The notes: generated by a model from the sequence alone, not told the origin. Counted from the first letter of the stretch, positions 23,636 through 35,769 are shown. The stretch is 64,000 nt of DNA from Zingiber officinale (GCF_018446385.1 NC_055996.1:131860532-131924531); one strand, 5' to 3'. Made by a program: numbers and translations.

Positions 23636-24205
23636 CTAATCTCCTCGGACCTCCCCGACTTGGTCTTCCACCGGGAATTTGATCTTCTGGCAGAAGGTGG
23701 AGACGACCGCTCGGAACTCGTTGAGAGCCGGTCGCCCTAGGATAACATTGTACACCGAGGGAGCGTCGACAACGATGAAGTTGACGGTCTGTGTTCTTCT
23801 GAGTGGCTCCTCTCCTAGCGAGATAGCCAGCCGGACCTGTCCGACTGGCAAAACTTTGTTATCGGTGAACCCGTAGAGGGGGGTGGTCATCGGCAGCAAC
23901 TCGGCTCGGTCGATTTGCAATTGGTCGAAGGCCTTCCGGAAGATTATGTTGATCGAACTGCCTGTATCAATAAAGATGCGGTGAATAGTGTAGTTAGCTA
24001 TTACCGCTCAGATGATGAGGGTGTCATCATACTAGACTTCAACTCCCTCGAGGTCCCTAGGCCCAAAGCTGATCTCGGGCCCGTTCGCCCGCTCCTGACT
24101 GCAGCCAACTGCATGGATCGTAAGCTGCCTTGCATGCGCTTTTTGTGCCCTGTTGGAGTCGCCTCCGGTCAGCCCTCCAGCGATGATGTTGATTTCGCCC
24201 TTTGA
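23636..24205 (-). pseudogene. Gypsy-1 aspartic protease region
   Basis: The minus strand reads FIDTGSSINIIFRKAFDQL near 23930-23970 (active-site DTGS), then RAELLPMTTPLYGFTDNKVLP, VGQVRLAISLGEEP and YNVILGRPALNEF, as in retropepsins. It ends at a stop at 23636, which separates it from the RT frame. The upstream part (to 24205) is a linker in which no continuous frame is evident. Confidence 0.82.
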
Positions 24206-24367
24206 GGCATTTCCTCTGTTCTCCTCCTCCCGAGCGGACGGCCTAGGTCGTTCATGCGACGCCCGGGGATTAGCTCTGTGCGGCTGGTGATGATGCCGCT
24301 CGGGAGATTCTCTGGCTGCCCGCCACCCGGTCTCTTAGTGCCGATGTCGCCTCTCAGGTGAGGGGGA

Positions 24368-25572
24368 TCAGCGACGATAACTCTTGGGAACGGGATGAGC
24401 GATCGGAGGGAGACTCCGACAATCCCGGGTGTTGTGTGTGGCGGATTGGTGGAGCGAGCAAAACATGGGAGTCCATACCTTCCCTTTTGGCTTAGGCCGA
24501 TCGACCGCTACTTGTTGGACGGCGTGCGACCTTGTTTGCTGATGAGGCTGAGTGACTTCTGCGCGGGGTCCTCTTGGTAGTTGATAGTTGGAAGGCGGCT
24601 TCCGTTCGGCTTGAGCTGGTGGCTCGGCTGGTGCTTCCTTTTTCCTCGCCATCTGCGCTTCTTCCACGTTGATGTACTCGTTGGCCTTGTTCAACATATG
24701 GTCATAGCTGCGAGGTGGCTTTCTGATGAGCGAACGGAAGAACTCACCGTCCACAAGCCCCTGTGTGAACGCGTTCATCATAGTTTCCGAGGTGACCGTC
24801 GGGATATTCATGACCACCTGGTTGAAGCGTTGGATGTAAGCTCGTAGCGACTCCTTTGCCCTTTGCTTGATGGTGAATAGACTGACGCTGATTTTCTGAT
24901 AGCGTCTGCTGCTCGCGAAGTGGTGGAGAAAGGCCGTGCGGAACTCTTTGAAGCTCGTTATCAATCCGTCCGGCAACCTCCGGAACCACCGTTGCGCCGA
25001 CCCAGCAAGGGTGGTGAGGAACACTCGGCACTTCACCCCATCTGTATATTGATGTAAAGTGGCGGTGTTGTCGAACTTACCCAGATGGTCGTCCGGGTCA
25101 GTGGTCCCATTGTATTCCCCGATCGTCGGGAGCGCGTAATGCCTTGGTAGTGGGTCGCACAGGATGACCTCGGAGAACTGTCTATTGATCCGCTCGGGGG
25201 ACGAGTCTGTCCGCGGCGCCTTGCCTTTTCTATTGTCCCGCGCGGGGGCTTCGTCTGACGAAGATCCTCGGTCGAGGTTGGCCTGAGCGATTTCTGACGG
25301 CGTTTGGAATAAAGCCCGATGGAACGGTATCAGGGCGAGCGGAGGTTCCACCTGAGTGCCGGTCGGACCTTTATTCTGGCCCATATTGAGAGCTGCTCCG
25401 GCTGGTCGTCTGGTGCCGCCTGACCGCCTGATGCCGACGTTGCCTGTTGCGCTAACCGATTGGCTTGAGCCTTTTGCTGCTGCTCAACTATCTTGGCCGC
25501 CCGCGCTTGGATGAGAGCGTCTAATTCCTCGGGAGAGAGCATCACCATGAGTCGGCGTCCAACTCCTTCCAT
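24368..25572 (-). pseudogene. Gypsy-1 gag
   Basis: Starts MEGVGRRLMVMLSPEELDAL at 25572 with an Ala/Gln-rich helix. It frameshifts near 25385 into the 338-residue frame with the conserved retrotransposon gag core (YNGTTDPDDHLGKF, FLTTLAGSAQRWFRRLPDG, FKEFRTAFLHHFASS, LRAYIQRFNQVV). The C-terminus has a non-canonical Cys/His cluster (CSLHQSATHNTRDC) instead of a standard CCHC knuckle. The same core recurs in Gypsy-2 at 55540-58262. Confidence 0.88.
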
Positions 25573-25597
25573 CGTCTTTGCTCGGATTCAGGTGCGT

Positions 25598-25615
25598 TCC
25601 CACATACGGCGTCAA
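25598..25615 (-). other. Gypsy-1 primer binding site
   Basis: The minus strand reads TGACGCCGTATGTGGGAA, two bases after the 5' LTR end. It resembles the TGGCGCCG-type PBS of Tat elements with small changes. I do not assign the tRNA. Confidence 0.6.
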
Positions 25616-25617
25616 TT

Positions 25618-26467
25618 TGATCTTGTCCGAGCGCTGAGTCGATGGACACTGGGGACGTGGCGCTCTCCGCTGTCTTCAACTGGTGATGTGGATCTCCGGT
25701 GGACCTGCAAACAAGTCGAGCCGGAAGGGGTTTCCCGGCGACGACCCTCCAATGCTCAAGTCAGGCAGCGAAGAAGAAGAGCAAAATAACGCTACTGTGC
25801 CTACAGTGATCAAGATTCCATACCTCCGTCGAAGTCTGGGGGTCCTTATATAGGATCCCTGGGAGGCGCAGGCACGCTTCTTGATGCATGCGCGCTTCCC
25901 CAAACATACCTCAGTAGGTCGTGTCAGAAAAGCATGCCTGACGTCATTCCGCAATCATCCGAGCATATCCCGGATGTGACGGTGGAAGCTTCCACCGTAC
26001 AATATTCTGTCCACTCTTGCCGCCGACCATGCTGTTTGTCAGCGGCAGGTGTCTCGAGGACGAAGTTACCAGTTGTCCTTTTTGTCTCATAGTGCTCTTA
26101 CCTGTTTCCGGGCCGAGCGGACCAGCCGCTCGGCGCTCATGGCCTCCGGGAAGCCCTGCTCATGTGCTCGGCTAGAATTGCGCCTTATTGTCCTGCGGCT
26201 CGGCCGAGCGACATGTCCGCCCGACCCATACACCATTTTACCTTAAGAGCATCGGAAACCCGACTCCTGGTCGGGCTGTCTTTCGTCCGGTTTGGGAGAC
26301 CCTTGGCCAGATGTCCGGTCGGCCGGATGCTTGGTCGACCTGCCACTCCGCTCGGCACGACCTATGGCCTCTCGGCACGACCTTGGGATTGACCCTCTTG
26401 ACCATTAACCTCCACATGTCGCCGACCTCCCACGGATAAGGATCCTCCGTCTTTATCACCGGATCCA
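25618..26467 (-). repeat. Gypsy-1 5' LTR
   Basis: Matches 113-940. It ends in GGATCCA where the other copy has GGATCACA. The LTR divergence is clearly greater than in Copia-A, which agrees with Gypsy-1 being the older host element. Confidence 0.85.
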
Positions 26468-26536
26468 TTATAATTGGGGCAATATGATGCTTCATGATGA
26501 TGACTTTGAGTCTTCTTCCATATCTATTTGACGATG

Positions 26537-29496
26537 TGTAAAATACCGAAAATAGGCAAATTTTAATAGGAGAATTTTTCGGAATTTTTGGAGATTTTTC
26601 GGAAATTTTTCGGAGACCGTATGGACGAGTTTACGGGGATAAAAATAGGGCCCGGGAAGGCCTGTTTGGGCTACCCTATTTTAAAGAGGAAATGTTTATT
26701 TTCTTTAAATCATTTCCTTTTTCTTTTATATATCTTTTCTTTTTTTATTTTCTTCTCCTCTCCCACGCTGCTTCCCTCTCCCGATTTCCCCCGACCCCGA
26801 GCCCTAACCGGCGCCGAACTCCCTCTCCCTCTCCGCGTACAAAATCTCTCGGCCAAGGGCTTTCCCTTCTTTCGGTCTCCACCCTCTCGGCGCGAAGTTT
26901 CGTGCAGCCAGCCCCGGCCGACCGGCGACTTCCCCTCCTTTCCTTTGGTCCGACGAGACACCACCGGCACTGGAGCCCTAGGTTTTCCCTTCTCCTTCAC
27001 CACCTCGCGGCGACTCCTTGCATTGCCTTGCCTCTTCGTTTGCTGTCGCCGAAGGTGTGCCCTTGCTGGATCCCTCTGCCAAGCTTCTCCCTGTCCCTTC
27101 CTCTCTTCCGGCCGAGCAGTGTCACCAGTCTCTTGAGCCCTAGCGCCAACCGTCGTGCCTTAATTCATGACCGCCGCCCCTCTGCTGCAATTTGGCAGCA
27201 CGACCATCACTGGTGAGCCTTGTCTGCCGACCTCAACAGCCCTTTCGGTGACTGCTGTTTGGGGTAAGATGTATTTAAATATTGAATTAAATCCATTGTT
27301 TGTTTGGTTGCATTGGATTGATTTCGTTCAGGTGAGGTGTTAATGGTGGATGGAGGATAGATTCATCATGGGTTTGGTTTCGGACCGGAGAAAATAGTGC
27401 CAAATCCTTTATTGTGTTTCTGCTCGACAGTGCCGAAGAGGACACAGAGCTATGCCGTAGCCGGATCTTGGAGGTAAGCTTCGGTTGTTGAATTAGGATT
27501 TTTGCTTGATTGGTTATCGATCTTGATTCTTCATATGATCCGGACAGTGAAGAATTTTCAGCAGCCAACGTCCCTTAATGGCAGCAAGTTCCAGCCAGCA
27601 ATTCTTTGGTTTCAGTACAAACCGGTGGCTGTGAATTAAGGACTTTGACACGAGACGAGCATCTCGATGTTGGATTTGACTGGATTGAACCTGCTATTGG
27701 AGGCGGGTACCTCTTGACTTATCTTTTATGATATTGTCATTGGATATGTATAGTATTTTATAACTACATGCAATGAACATGTTTGCCTTTGGTATGTCAC
27801 TGTTTGATATCCATAGCATGTTAGGTTTGTCACCTGTGATGTATCCGTAATTATATCTCGTGATTTGTTGCCATGATTATCTTGTTACTATGAGTATCTT
27901 AGTTTCTAGAGTGACATACCATGCTTACTGAGGTTAGGACTAGGATTTGGATTGTTGTTTCTGGCCTGTGTATCTAGATTATCTGATACTTAGGTTTTTG
28001 GGCCATATCAGATTTGTGTACCTCTATTTGTGTATCATATATGATTCGGGTGTTTAGACCCTGATTCTTTGATCTGTGTATATTGTTGGTACATATGCTA
28101 TGGAAGAGGGATATGATTTGGGTCTAGGTTGTTATACCTTAGAGGACTTGTATACCCTAGATCCGTGGATTTGACTTACTGATACTGTGGTACCCATATT
28201 ATGTATATATGGATTTTTCTATGCTGATCAGGATATTCCATACTTATTATGTTCAGGACATAGGATTTTTGATATTCTATCTGACCTGTGTACTCTAGAT
28301 CTTGGTATGTGACCATCGCTTTTACAGTACCCATTTTGTATGTATGGATATGGTTATGTTGATCAGTTTTTGCCATGCTTAGTGTCATGCATCATGATTG
28401 CATGCTGTGCGATAGTCGACTCCATTGTTGTTGAGCACATCGCCAGTTACATGGATCTGCACACACCACCACTCATGGGTTAGTGGTCGATTCAGGCAGT
28501 GTGTGTTGCAGCAGGGACTTTGTTTGGCTACGTTGGTCCGCTCATGGGTAGTGTGACACAACGTGTTAGCCGGCAGGATCCCGTCCACTGTACCGGGAGT
28601 TGAGAGCATTGAGCTCCCCATTTATGATTTGGGGTCACGGGACAGGAGTACTCAGGCAGTTCCCACTCGGTCACTCAGGAGCAGTGACGACAGAGTGCCA
28701 GTTGTCACAGCCCTACCCACTCGGTCTCGCCATTTGTGTGTGAGATGGCTGGCACGGGTGACCAGGACGCATCATTGACATCATATGCATTGATGCATTT
28801 ATTTCTTGTGATTTTGTTTGCATTTGGTTGGATGCATATGTTTGACATGCATCTAGGATTTAGGACTTGGTTTGACGACCCTTTTGTTTGGATAGGAGTT
28901 CTGGTGAGTCAGCTTCCTAGTTACCTTCAGTTTTGCATCTTTCCTAGATATATGATTAGGAAGTTGTATGTTTATTCTTTGTTAGATATATCTTACTAGG
29001 CATGTCTATTGGTATTATTTGAGTTGTTGAACTCACCCCGTGGACTCTATTTTCAGGTAGCAGGTTATTTATGGTGTCGCTTGGAGCATCCGTCTGCTTT
29101 GGTCCCCACGTCACATCGGAAGACTTATCGGTTTCACGTATGTTTTGTTTTGTTTTATGTATCGGTTTGTTAGCTCTCCGGTTTTATTTTTGGAGTGTTG
29201 ATGTTGTTATGTGGTATTTTGTATTTGTTGTTGGTTGTGTAAGCCTAGCCGGCTAGCAGTTTTGTGTTTTGGTTTTGGTACAGCCGAGTAGGCTGCTTTA
29301 TTTTTAACTGCGTGGTTGTGTCAGCCAGAGGCTGAATTTGATATTAACTGCGTGGTGTTTGTTTTCTTTTATTGTTATTATTCCAGCCGCATGTGGCTGA
29401 GGTATACAGTGCTTGTAGAAAAGTTTCAGATTGTCCGCCGTACAGGGGAGATGCTGCCGAAATTTCTTCGGACAGAGACTCCTCTGGGGCGTGACA
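26537..29496 (+). mobile_element. Solo LTR of a Tekay/Del-like chromovirus, TSD CGATG
   Basis: A 2,960-bp unit begins TGTAAAATACCGAAAATAGG and ends CTGGGGCGTGACA. It is flanked by CGATG at 26532-26536 and 29497-29501. No internal region remains. The C/T- and GC-rich block 26750-27200, reminiscent of a gene leader, gives long overlapping ORFs that are not credible proteins. The terminal block resembles that of 2355-4674, but the bodies differ, so these are related families. Confidence 0.9.
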
Positions 29497-29501
29497 CGAT
29501 G

Positions 29502-30416
29502 ACTTAGAGTTTTTTTCATGCTAATTTAATTTTTTTTTTCTAGAATTTTATTATTTAATTTGTAGTTTATGCTCAATAGAATTAGTTTTGTGCATTTTAG
29601 TTTTAAAATGAAGGAAAATCAAATTAAAATTTTACTATAATCTAGTCATCTCTAACAAACAAAATTAATAAGATCAAAAAATTAAGTTGAATTGAATTCT
29701 TTTATTTATATTAAAATATTTGTTTATTAACATCTAACCTGCATTGCAAAAATAAAATATTTTTTAAAAAAACATTTATGATCAAATCTAATAATATAAT
29801 AGAGAAATAAATTAAATTTTAGTTCAGTTTAATTTAGTTTTTTTATTGTAAATGTAATTTTAGAATTTAAAATTTTTAACTAATTATCAATGAAAATCAA
29901 ATTTTATAAAAACAAATTTAAAATAGAACTCAATTGGAATATAATATAAAAAATAAAATTTGAACACAATTAGCAACTAAACTCTCTGTTTCCGTGGGAC
30001 ATTATTTTTTCAAGAGCATAAAAACTGACAACTTGAGATGTAAATAAGATAGATAATACTTGGCAATCAAAGTAAGTCGTCTATCTTCATCTTCAGGATT
30101 AATCAAATGAAGTTTGGATATTTAAATTATTTTAAAAAAAGAAGAAGATAGATATCCTTTTTTAAAATAATAATTGGATCAAAATTCAAAATTTAAATGA
30201 AATGAATATTTTGGAAGGATAAGTAAACAGTCTTAATCGGAGTCTTATGTTATCCAATCAAAATGCGAGTCGAGCATTCTATTTTGACTATTACTGTGTG
30301 AATCGGAGGCTTTCTTTTTTATATATAAAAATGAATATTGTAAAAATTGCGAAGTCTTCCAGGCACAACGAAGAAGAGCTTCTGAATCTTTGTTGTTCTA
30401 AGTTTCAGAAATAGCT
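29502..30416 (+). promoter_or_regulatory. AT-rich intergenic region and probable NLR promoter
   Basis: Very AT-rich sequence with no ORF. A TATA-like TATATAAAA is at 30322-30330, about 90 bp upstream of the NLR start codon. The segment 30020-30300 is the likely proximal promoter. No clear transposon ends were found in it. Confidence 0.45.
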
Positions 30417-31097
30417 ATGGAAGTAGCTTTGGTAACTATCGCAGCTCGCTCTATGGGCGAGATGATGAAAGATCTCCTCCAACTTGACAAGAAACTCAAG
30501 GCAATAATTGGTGTCAAAGGGAAGATGAAGAAGCTCAAGGAGTTGTCGAGGATTATTGACACGGTGATCGAAGATGTCGAGTCTCGCCCTTTAATTGATG
30601 CCGCTGTGAAGAACTTGTTGAGGAAGATCGAATTCTTGGCCAACGATCTCGAGGATGTTGTGGATTGCTACGACATCGAAGCCTTACGAAAGCAGAGATC
30701 AAGAGATTCTTTCAAGCTGGTGCGTGATTTCCTATCTTCTAATAATCAAGTTGTATTTAATTGTAGGATATATGGCATGATAAAAGCCATAACAGATAGT
30801 CTGGATTCTATTTTGCTACAAAAATCCTTTCTTCTAAATTTACCACAAAGCAGTAGCCACATGTCACTAAATTCCTACAGAGAGACCCACTCCCGCAATA
30901 GCTTTGATGTTATAGGGAGAGAATCAGAGAAGAATATGATTGTCGACATGTTAACAAAGGATGATGATGATGAAAGCAGTCATGGTACATTGAAGGTCAT
31001 CACCATTGTTGGGATGGGTGGCCTGGGGAAGACAACACTTGCTCAGCTTGTTTTCAGCTTGTTTCTGAACTTGTACTCAAGTCATTCTTTCACTTAG
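30417..31097 (+). pseudogene. CC-NLR resistance gene, coiled-coil and P-loop part
   Basis: The 226-residue frame starts MEVALVTIAARSMGEMM. It shows an Rx-type coiled-coil domain with an EDVID-like motif (NDLEDVVDCYDIEAL, about residues 78-92), a linker, and the start of NB-ARC (DVIGRESEKNMIVDML; P-loop IVGMGGLGKTTLAQLVF from about residue 197). After LVF it runs out of frame and stops at 31097. The family normally continues for about 220-250 residues with RNBS-A, kinase-2, GLPL and other NB-ARC motifs; none is present. The next recognisable sequence is the end of the winged-helix domain. The break coincides with a directly repeated CAGCTTGTTT at 31044-31053 and 31055-31064, which suggests deletion. 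Such a gene would normally encode an intracellular pathogen sensor. Confidence 0.9.
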
Positions 31098-33220
31098 CAT
31101 CTTCCAGGGAGCATGATTTTCTATGGGCACCTTCCAAGGGGTATGATTTTGGAGATGATAGTCATGTAACCAAGTGCACGATGCATGATCTGATGCATGA
31201 CTTGGCACGATCAGTAGCGGGAGATGTATATTGGAATGCTAAAGAAGACTTGGCTAAAGATATTGGAAAAAGAACATATCATTTGCATGCGCACATATAT
31301 TTTGAAAATTTATCAACCATTACTCAAGCCTTGGGCAAGAAGCCATTGTACTTGCGTACCCTTATATTGAACTATTTTAGTTTAAAGGTAGATCAGCTTG
31401 AATTTGTTTTCTCAGAACTGAAATTTTTACAGGCGTTAGATTTAACTGACAATGGCATCGGGGAGGTGCCAACATCAATACGAAATCTGATACATTTGAG
31501 ACACCTCAACTTATCTAAGAATAACATTGAAGTTCTACCCGATTCCATAACCTTTCTCCCCAATTTACAATATCTCGATCTCAGTTTCAATAGGGGACTT
31601 CGAGAGCTACCAAAAGAGTTGGGGAATATGCAAAGTCTTCGGGATCTCGATTGTAGGTGTCATGATTTACCGAGTGCTTTTTCCAAAAGTGATCTTAGAT
31701 TGACCCACATGCCTTGTGGGTTGTCACGACTAACGAATCTTCAAAGTTTACGTGTCTTTGTTGCTGGGGACAGAATTGGCGCATGCTCAATTATAGAACT
31801 TGAGGATTTGAAGCTTTATGGAGAAATAAATATTATATTTTCCGAGAATTTTACTAATTACTCATGTGGTGGAAGAAAAGTCTTGAAGAATAAAAATCTT
31901 AATGAACTATGTTTACAGTTTAATGGGTCAGAGAGATATGACAAGGAGATGTTGGATGATCTTTGTCCCAACAAGAGCTTAAAGAAATTGAGCATATGCA
32001 ATTATGGGAGCCGACAATTTCCAGCATGGTTGATAGATTCACAGTTGCCAAATTTGGTTGAAGTTAGCCTTAAAAACTGTCGTGATTGTGAGCATATTCC
32101 TCCGTTGGGTAATCTACAGTTTGTTAAGAAGATTGACTTAGCCTTTATGAGTGGCATTACACAGATGGGTGCCGAGTTTCATGGGCGGAGAGGCTTTCCT
32201 TCTCTTCAAGAACTCATCTTGAATGGGTTGTATAATTTAGAGGAATGGTCAGAGTCTCACGGTGTCGATGAGTTGTTCCCTTCATTGCAGTGGCTGCGGA
32301 TTTCCAATTGTCCAAAATTGAAATGTATGCCGAGGCTTCCTAAAATCCATTCCCTTGAGATATTTTACTGTAGTGCGAGCCTACTCTCATGTGTTGATAG
32401 ACTCACTTCTCTTTCTGTTCTCCGAGCAATGGATATTGACGGCATGTCATTTTTTCCAAGTGGCTGCATTAGAAACCTCACTTCCTTGATGGAATTACGA
32501 ATTACACGATGCAGACAACTCCTATCTCTTCCTGGGGATGAAATGCAACACCTCACATCCTTGACGAAATTACAAATTATTCAATGCACCAAACTCCAAT
32601 CTCTTCCTGGGGATGAAATGCAACACCTAAAAATGATTCGTTCATTAACCATTGACAGGTGTTATAATTTGGCATCATTCCCGTCAAAAGTGGGACGTCT
32701 CAATTCTCTTCATTTTCTACGGCTCGCAAGTTGTCCAAGCATAATATTGCAGCCAGAAGAACTCGTACAAATCTTGAATTCAGTACATGAGTTTGAAGTA
32801 ACGATTTGTGGCAACAACATCAATTTACGTGGGCAACTACAACACTTACACACGCTCAGAGAATTGTTGATAACTGGTGAACATGATATCTATAGCAACA
32901 CCCAGTTAGGTATTTGTTGTTGTGATGAATTGGAGTCATTGATGACGGCAGAACCATCAAGCAGTGTTCTACAACATCTACACATAGATGGAATTTCCAA
33001 CCTCACGACCTTGCCTGATTGGCTACAGCATCTCAAGTCTCTTCGTTTTCTGTCAATCTACAACTGCTCACGACTAGGAACGCTACCAAGGGGTTTGAAG
33101 AGCTTACATATGTTGGAAACTTTGAGAATTATCGACTGTCCACAACTGAAAAGAAGATGCGAAAGGGACACAGGCGAAGATTGGTCGATCATCTCACATG
33201 TGTCATACGTTGATGTTTAA
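31058..33220 (+). pseudogene. CC-NLR resistance gene, winged-helix end and LRR part
   Basis: In frame from about 31058: VSELVLKSFFHLASS ... GDDSHVTKCTMHDLMHDLA. This is the end of NB-ARC with the 'MHDLxHDLA' linker motif. An LRR domain follows (ALDLTDNGIGEVPTSIRNLI, HLRHLNLSKNNIEVLPDSI, LQYLDLSFNRGLRELPKEL and many C-terminal repeats of the 'SL..L.I..C..L.SLP' type), ending CERDTGEDWSIISHVSYVDV at the TAA. The 679 codons from the ATG at 31181 have no stop, so inactivation is recent or this part is still under selection. It is a different frame from the CC part. A stand-alone LRR protein starting at 31181 is conceivable but has no evident promoter. Confidence 0.9.
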
Positions 33221-34630
33221 TAGGCTCCTCAAATACTTTGCTTGAAGCATCATACGCGACTCAAAATGCATTTGTAATTCAAATATGTGAATATTGATTG
33301 GAATACTTAAGATGACAGTGAATAAGCACATTAATTCAATTATATTAAGTCTTGTCACCTTTCTTTTTAGTAATATTTAATTATGATTTTCTTTTTTTTT
33401 TGACTTTTGGCCCATTAAATTCATTTTGTGCTCATCACATCCTTTACTTTTCTTTAACCTCTAGTTTCATTGGTGAACGGTATGATTCAGACTGCGCATG
33501 AGATCTTAATTAGTCATTGCTCAAACCTACATATATAGTGTCTTATATATGAGGCCTTTTATTACAAGTAAATTTGTTTAGTTGAGACTTTAAATTTATA
33601 CACGTGGTTCATTATATGTCACGTTAGACTTCATTTTGTTGCTTGATAGATTATGATTTTTCTCTCAAAGGATTATTCCTTGTGAGATCTTATTGTTGCT
33701 TTATGGTGTTGTTATGTTATAATAAATAAACTATTTGATATTGACATTGAGTTGGCAGTTATGTGATTTAATCCTGTTATTTGCATACATTGTAGCTTTT
33801 TCTTATATGAGGATGCTCTTCTGGATAAAATAGAAAAGGTTCTGTTAAAATGTTTCTAAGAAGATGAAAAATTAATAAAAGCACTCAACTGAAATTGATA
33901 CAAGAAGACTCCAAATAAAGGAATTCTCAAGAACAATATTGTGGCAGTCTTTGTAAAAATGATACTTAAGTTATTTTATATAAATCTCATGGGTAAACAT
34001 TTACAAGCTAAAATCACCACAAGTCCACAATAACATATGGACATTTGCCATCTTAAATCCTTGCTAATAGACAACTAAAGGCATGATCACTTATCTGCAA
34101 GTTTGTCAAGATAAAACTACGAAACTCGAGTAGGAAACCAATAAAGAGAGGTACATGATTTGGAAAATTTGTAAAGATACTCTACATCAATAATTTGTCA
34201 AAATTCTAAAATCTAACGAGAGAATCTAGTTGTTGAAAGAGAACCAGAATCATAGCAGGCAATGGAGTAACTCTATGTCCAATGGACAATGAATTTGTCT
34301 CTTTAATTTAATCTTGCAAGCTGTTTGGATAAGAACTAAGAAGAACAAACAATTAACTAGGCTTTGAACAATAATCCAAAATAAAGAAAGACCTATGCAT
34401 TTTGAAGGTGTGCCTTCTGAGTGATTCAGAGAATAAGATCCAAAACCATGTTACATCAACTCCATGCTTGTCTTTTGACCACTAGAAGCCACAGCGTTTT
34501 GACAAAACGCAAACCACATTGTTCCTAGAGACACAGAAACGAACAAAGAAAGGTGACTCGCTAACGTTTTTTAAAGCTTTACAAAATTGTAATCCACGAA
34601 CGAGACAAAACGGTGGAGCCTTGCTTCAAG
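33221..34630. other. Intergenic sequence downstream of the NLR
   Basis: AT-rich, presumably NLR 3' UTR at first. No ORF of note, no clear repeat ends and no RNA gene were seen. Confidence 0.5.
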
Positions 34631-35095
34631 TAGATCTTGAATAATGATTATGTTTAAAAGCAGTGGAGAATAGACTACCGGTGAGGTGACGTGCAAGTTG
34701 ACTTGCTATAAGAACTCCAAGAAATGTCTCATCACGAGATTCCAATGACCTCCTACAGATAGCCAATGAGGAAAGAAAGAAACCGTTATTAAGCGAGTCA
34801 GAAGCGTCCCTAGCGCAATTACTCTGAAGATCAAATCAGAAATAATGATGACGCAAAAATGATAGAAAGTAGCAACGAATAGAAGAAGGTGTGTTTGTGC
34901 GCCTACTTGTGCCATTAGCGAAGAACTCCTTTTATAATGTCCCTCATAATGCCCGTATTAATTAGACATTATCCTACAATCAATCAATTTGTGCTATCAT
35001 TATGCTTACACTACATCTATCAATCACATCGATATGGAGAAAGTGCATTGTGTAGGTATCTGTATATAGATACGATACTCTAACAAACCCACGTA
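34631..35095 (-). mobile_element. LTR fragment of the Gypsy-2 family
   Basis: From GGAGAATAGACT (34664) to ACTCTAACAAACCCACG (35095) it aligns throughout with the Gypsy-2 LTR at 58285-58741, with many substitutions. No PBS, gag or PPT is attached, so it is a solo or truncated LTR. A TSD could not be recognised. Confidence 0.75.
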
Positions 35096-35253
35096 TTGTA
35101 TTAATGATAGTAAATGAGCTCATGGTCCAAAAATCCTATTGGGCTATATAGTTAGAAAACAAGCCCGAAAATTGCAGGGAGCCTATTTTTTTTTTTATGC
35201 TGCTTAAAAGGAGTAGAGGTTTATGGCTAATGTGGATAACCAATTCAAGAGTG

Positions 35254-35604
35254 CAGGGAGTTGAGCCCAGGCGAGTCTAGTCGGGGCTTGGAATGAGGCC
35301 CATGAGAACCTATCCTATCTGCAGGGCCAATCGGGAGGGAGGGGAACTGCGCCCTGGGTGAGTCCGGTTTGAGCCAGAAATAAGGCCCATAGAGAGCATG
35401 TACAATCATTAGAGCCCATCGGGAGAGAGGGGAATTGAGCCCCGGGTGAGTCCGGTCTGAGCCGGGAATGGGGACCATAGAGAGCTTGTCTGATGGACAG
35501 GGCCGATCAGGAGAGAGGGGTATTGAGCTCGGGTGAGTCTGGTCCGAGCTAGGAATGAGGCCCATAAAGAGCATATCCAATTGGAAAGGTCGATCGGGAG
35601 GAAG
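35254..35604. repeat. About four tandem copies of an 88-bp unit
   Basis: Each unit contains 'ggggaattgagccc.gggtgagtc.ggt..gagc' and 'aggcccatagagagcat', then 'gg.cgatcgggagaga'. Copies are diverged. The sequence after it (about 35715-35755, with GTTTAGTCGAAGGAGG) resembles the PPT-side sequence of Gypsy-1 at 950-990. The array may therefore be the 3' end of another Tat element. Confidence 0.72.
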
Positions 35605-35769
35605 GGGGGAGCCTCCTTGGCCAGGTACTCGGCTTTTTTGGACTTTGACCGACACCTATACCAACCTTTTGACCCCATGAGCCTCGTTGAAAGGCCCCTT
35701 TTTTATTTACGGTATCACAAGTCTCTCCTTTAAGTTTAGTCGAAGGAGGATCATGCCGACTGACTATAC

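Larger units (their letters stand above)
113..26467 (-). mobile_element. Gypsy-1: Tat-lineage Ty3/gypsy retrotransposon with nested insertions
   Basis: A complete but dead LTR retrotransposon on the minus strand. Two LTR copies (113-940 and 25618-26467) bracket PBS, gag, protease, RT, RNase H, a second RNase H, integrase, a tandem array, an antisense ORF and a PPT. The second RNase H before integrase and the extra antisense ORF beyond pol are known hallmarks of the Tat lineage. Removing Copia-A (8,810 bp plus TSD) and the TIR element (6,579 bp) leaves about 11 kb, a plausible full length. Gag, protease, RT, integrase and the antisense ORF all carry stops or frameshifts. I could not find a matching 5-bp TSD: the left flank is ACTAC and the right flank TTATA. 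One LTR end may therefore be altered. Confidence 0.88.

Noticed and set aside
21040..24205. Plus-strand ORFs over Gypsy-1 pol
   Set aside because: Antisense shadows of GC-rich coding sequence on the minus strand.
26588..27216. ORFs of 174-182 codons
   Set aside because: They overlap in two frames inside the GC- and C/T-rich part of a TSD-flanked solo LTR; no conserved motif.
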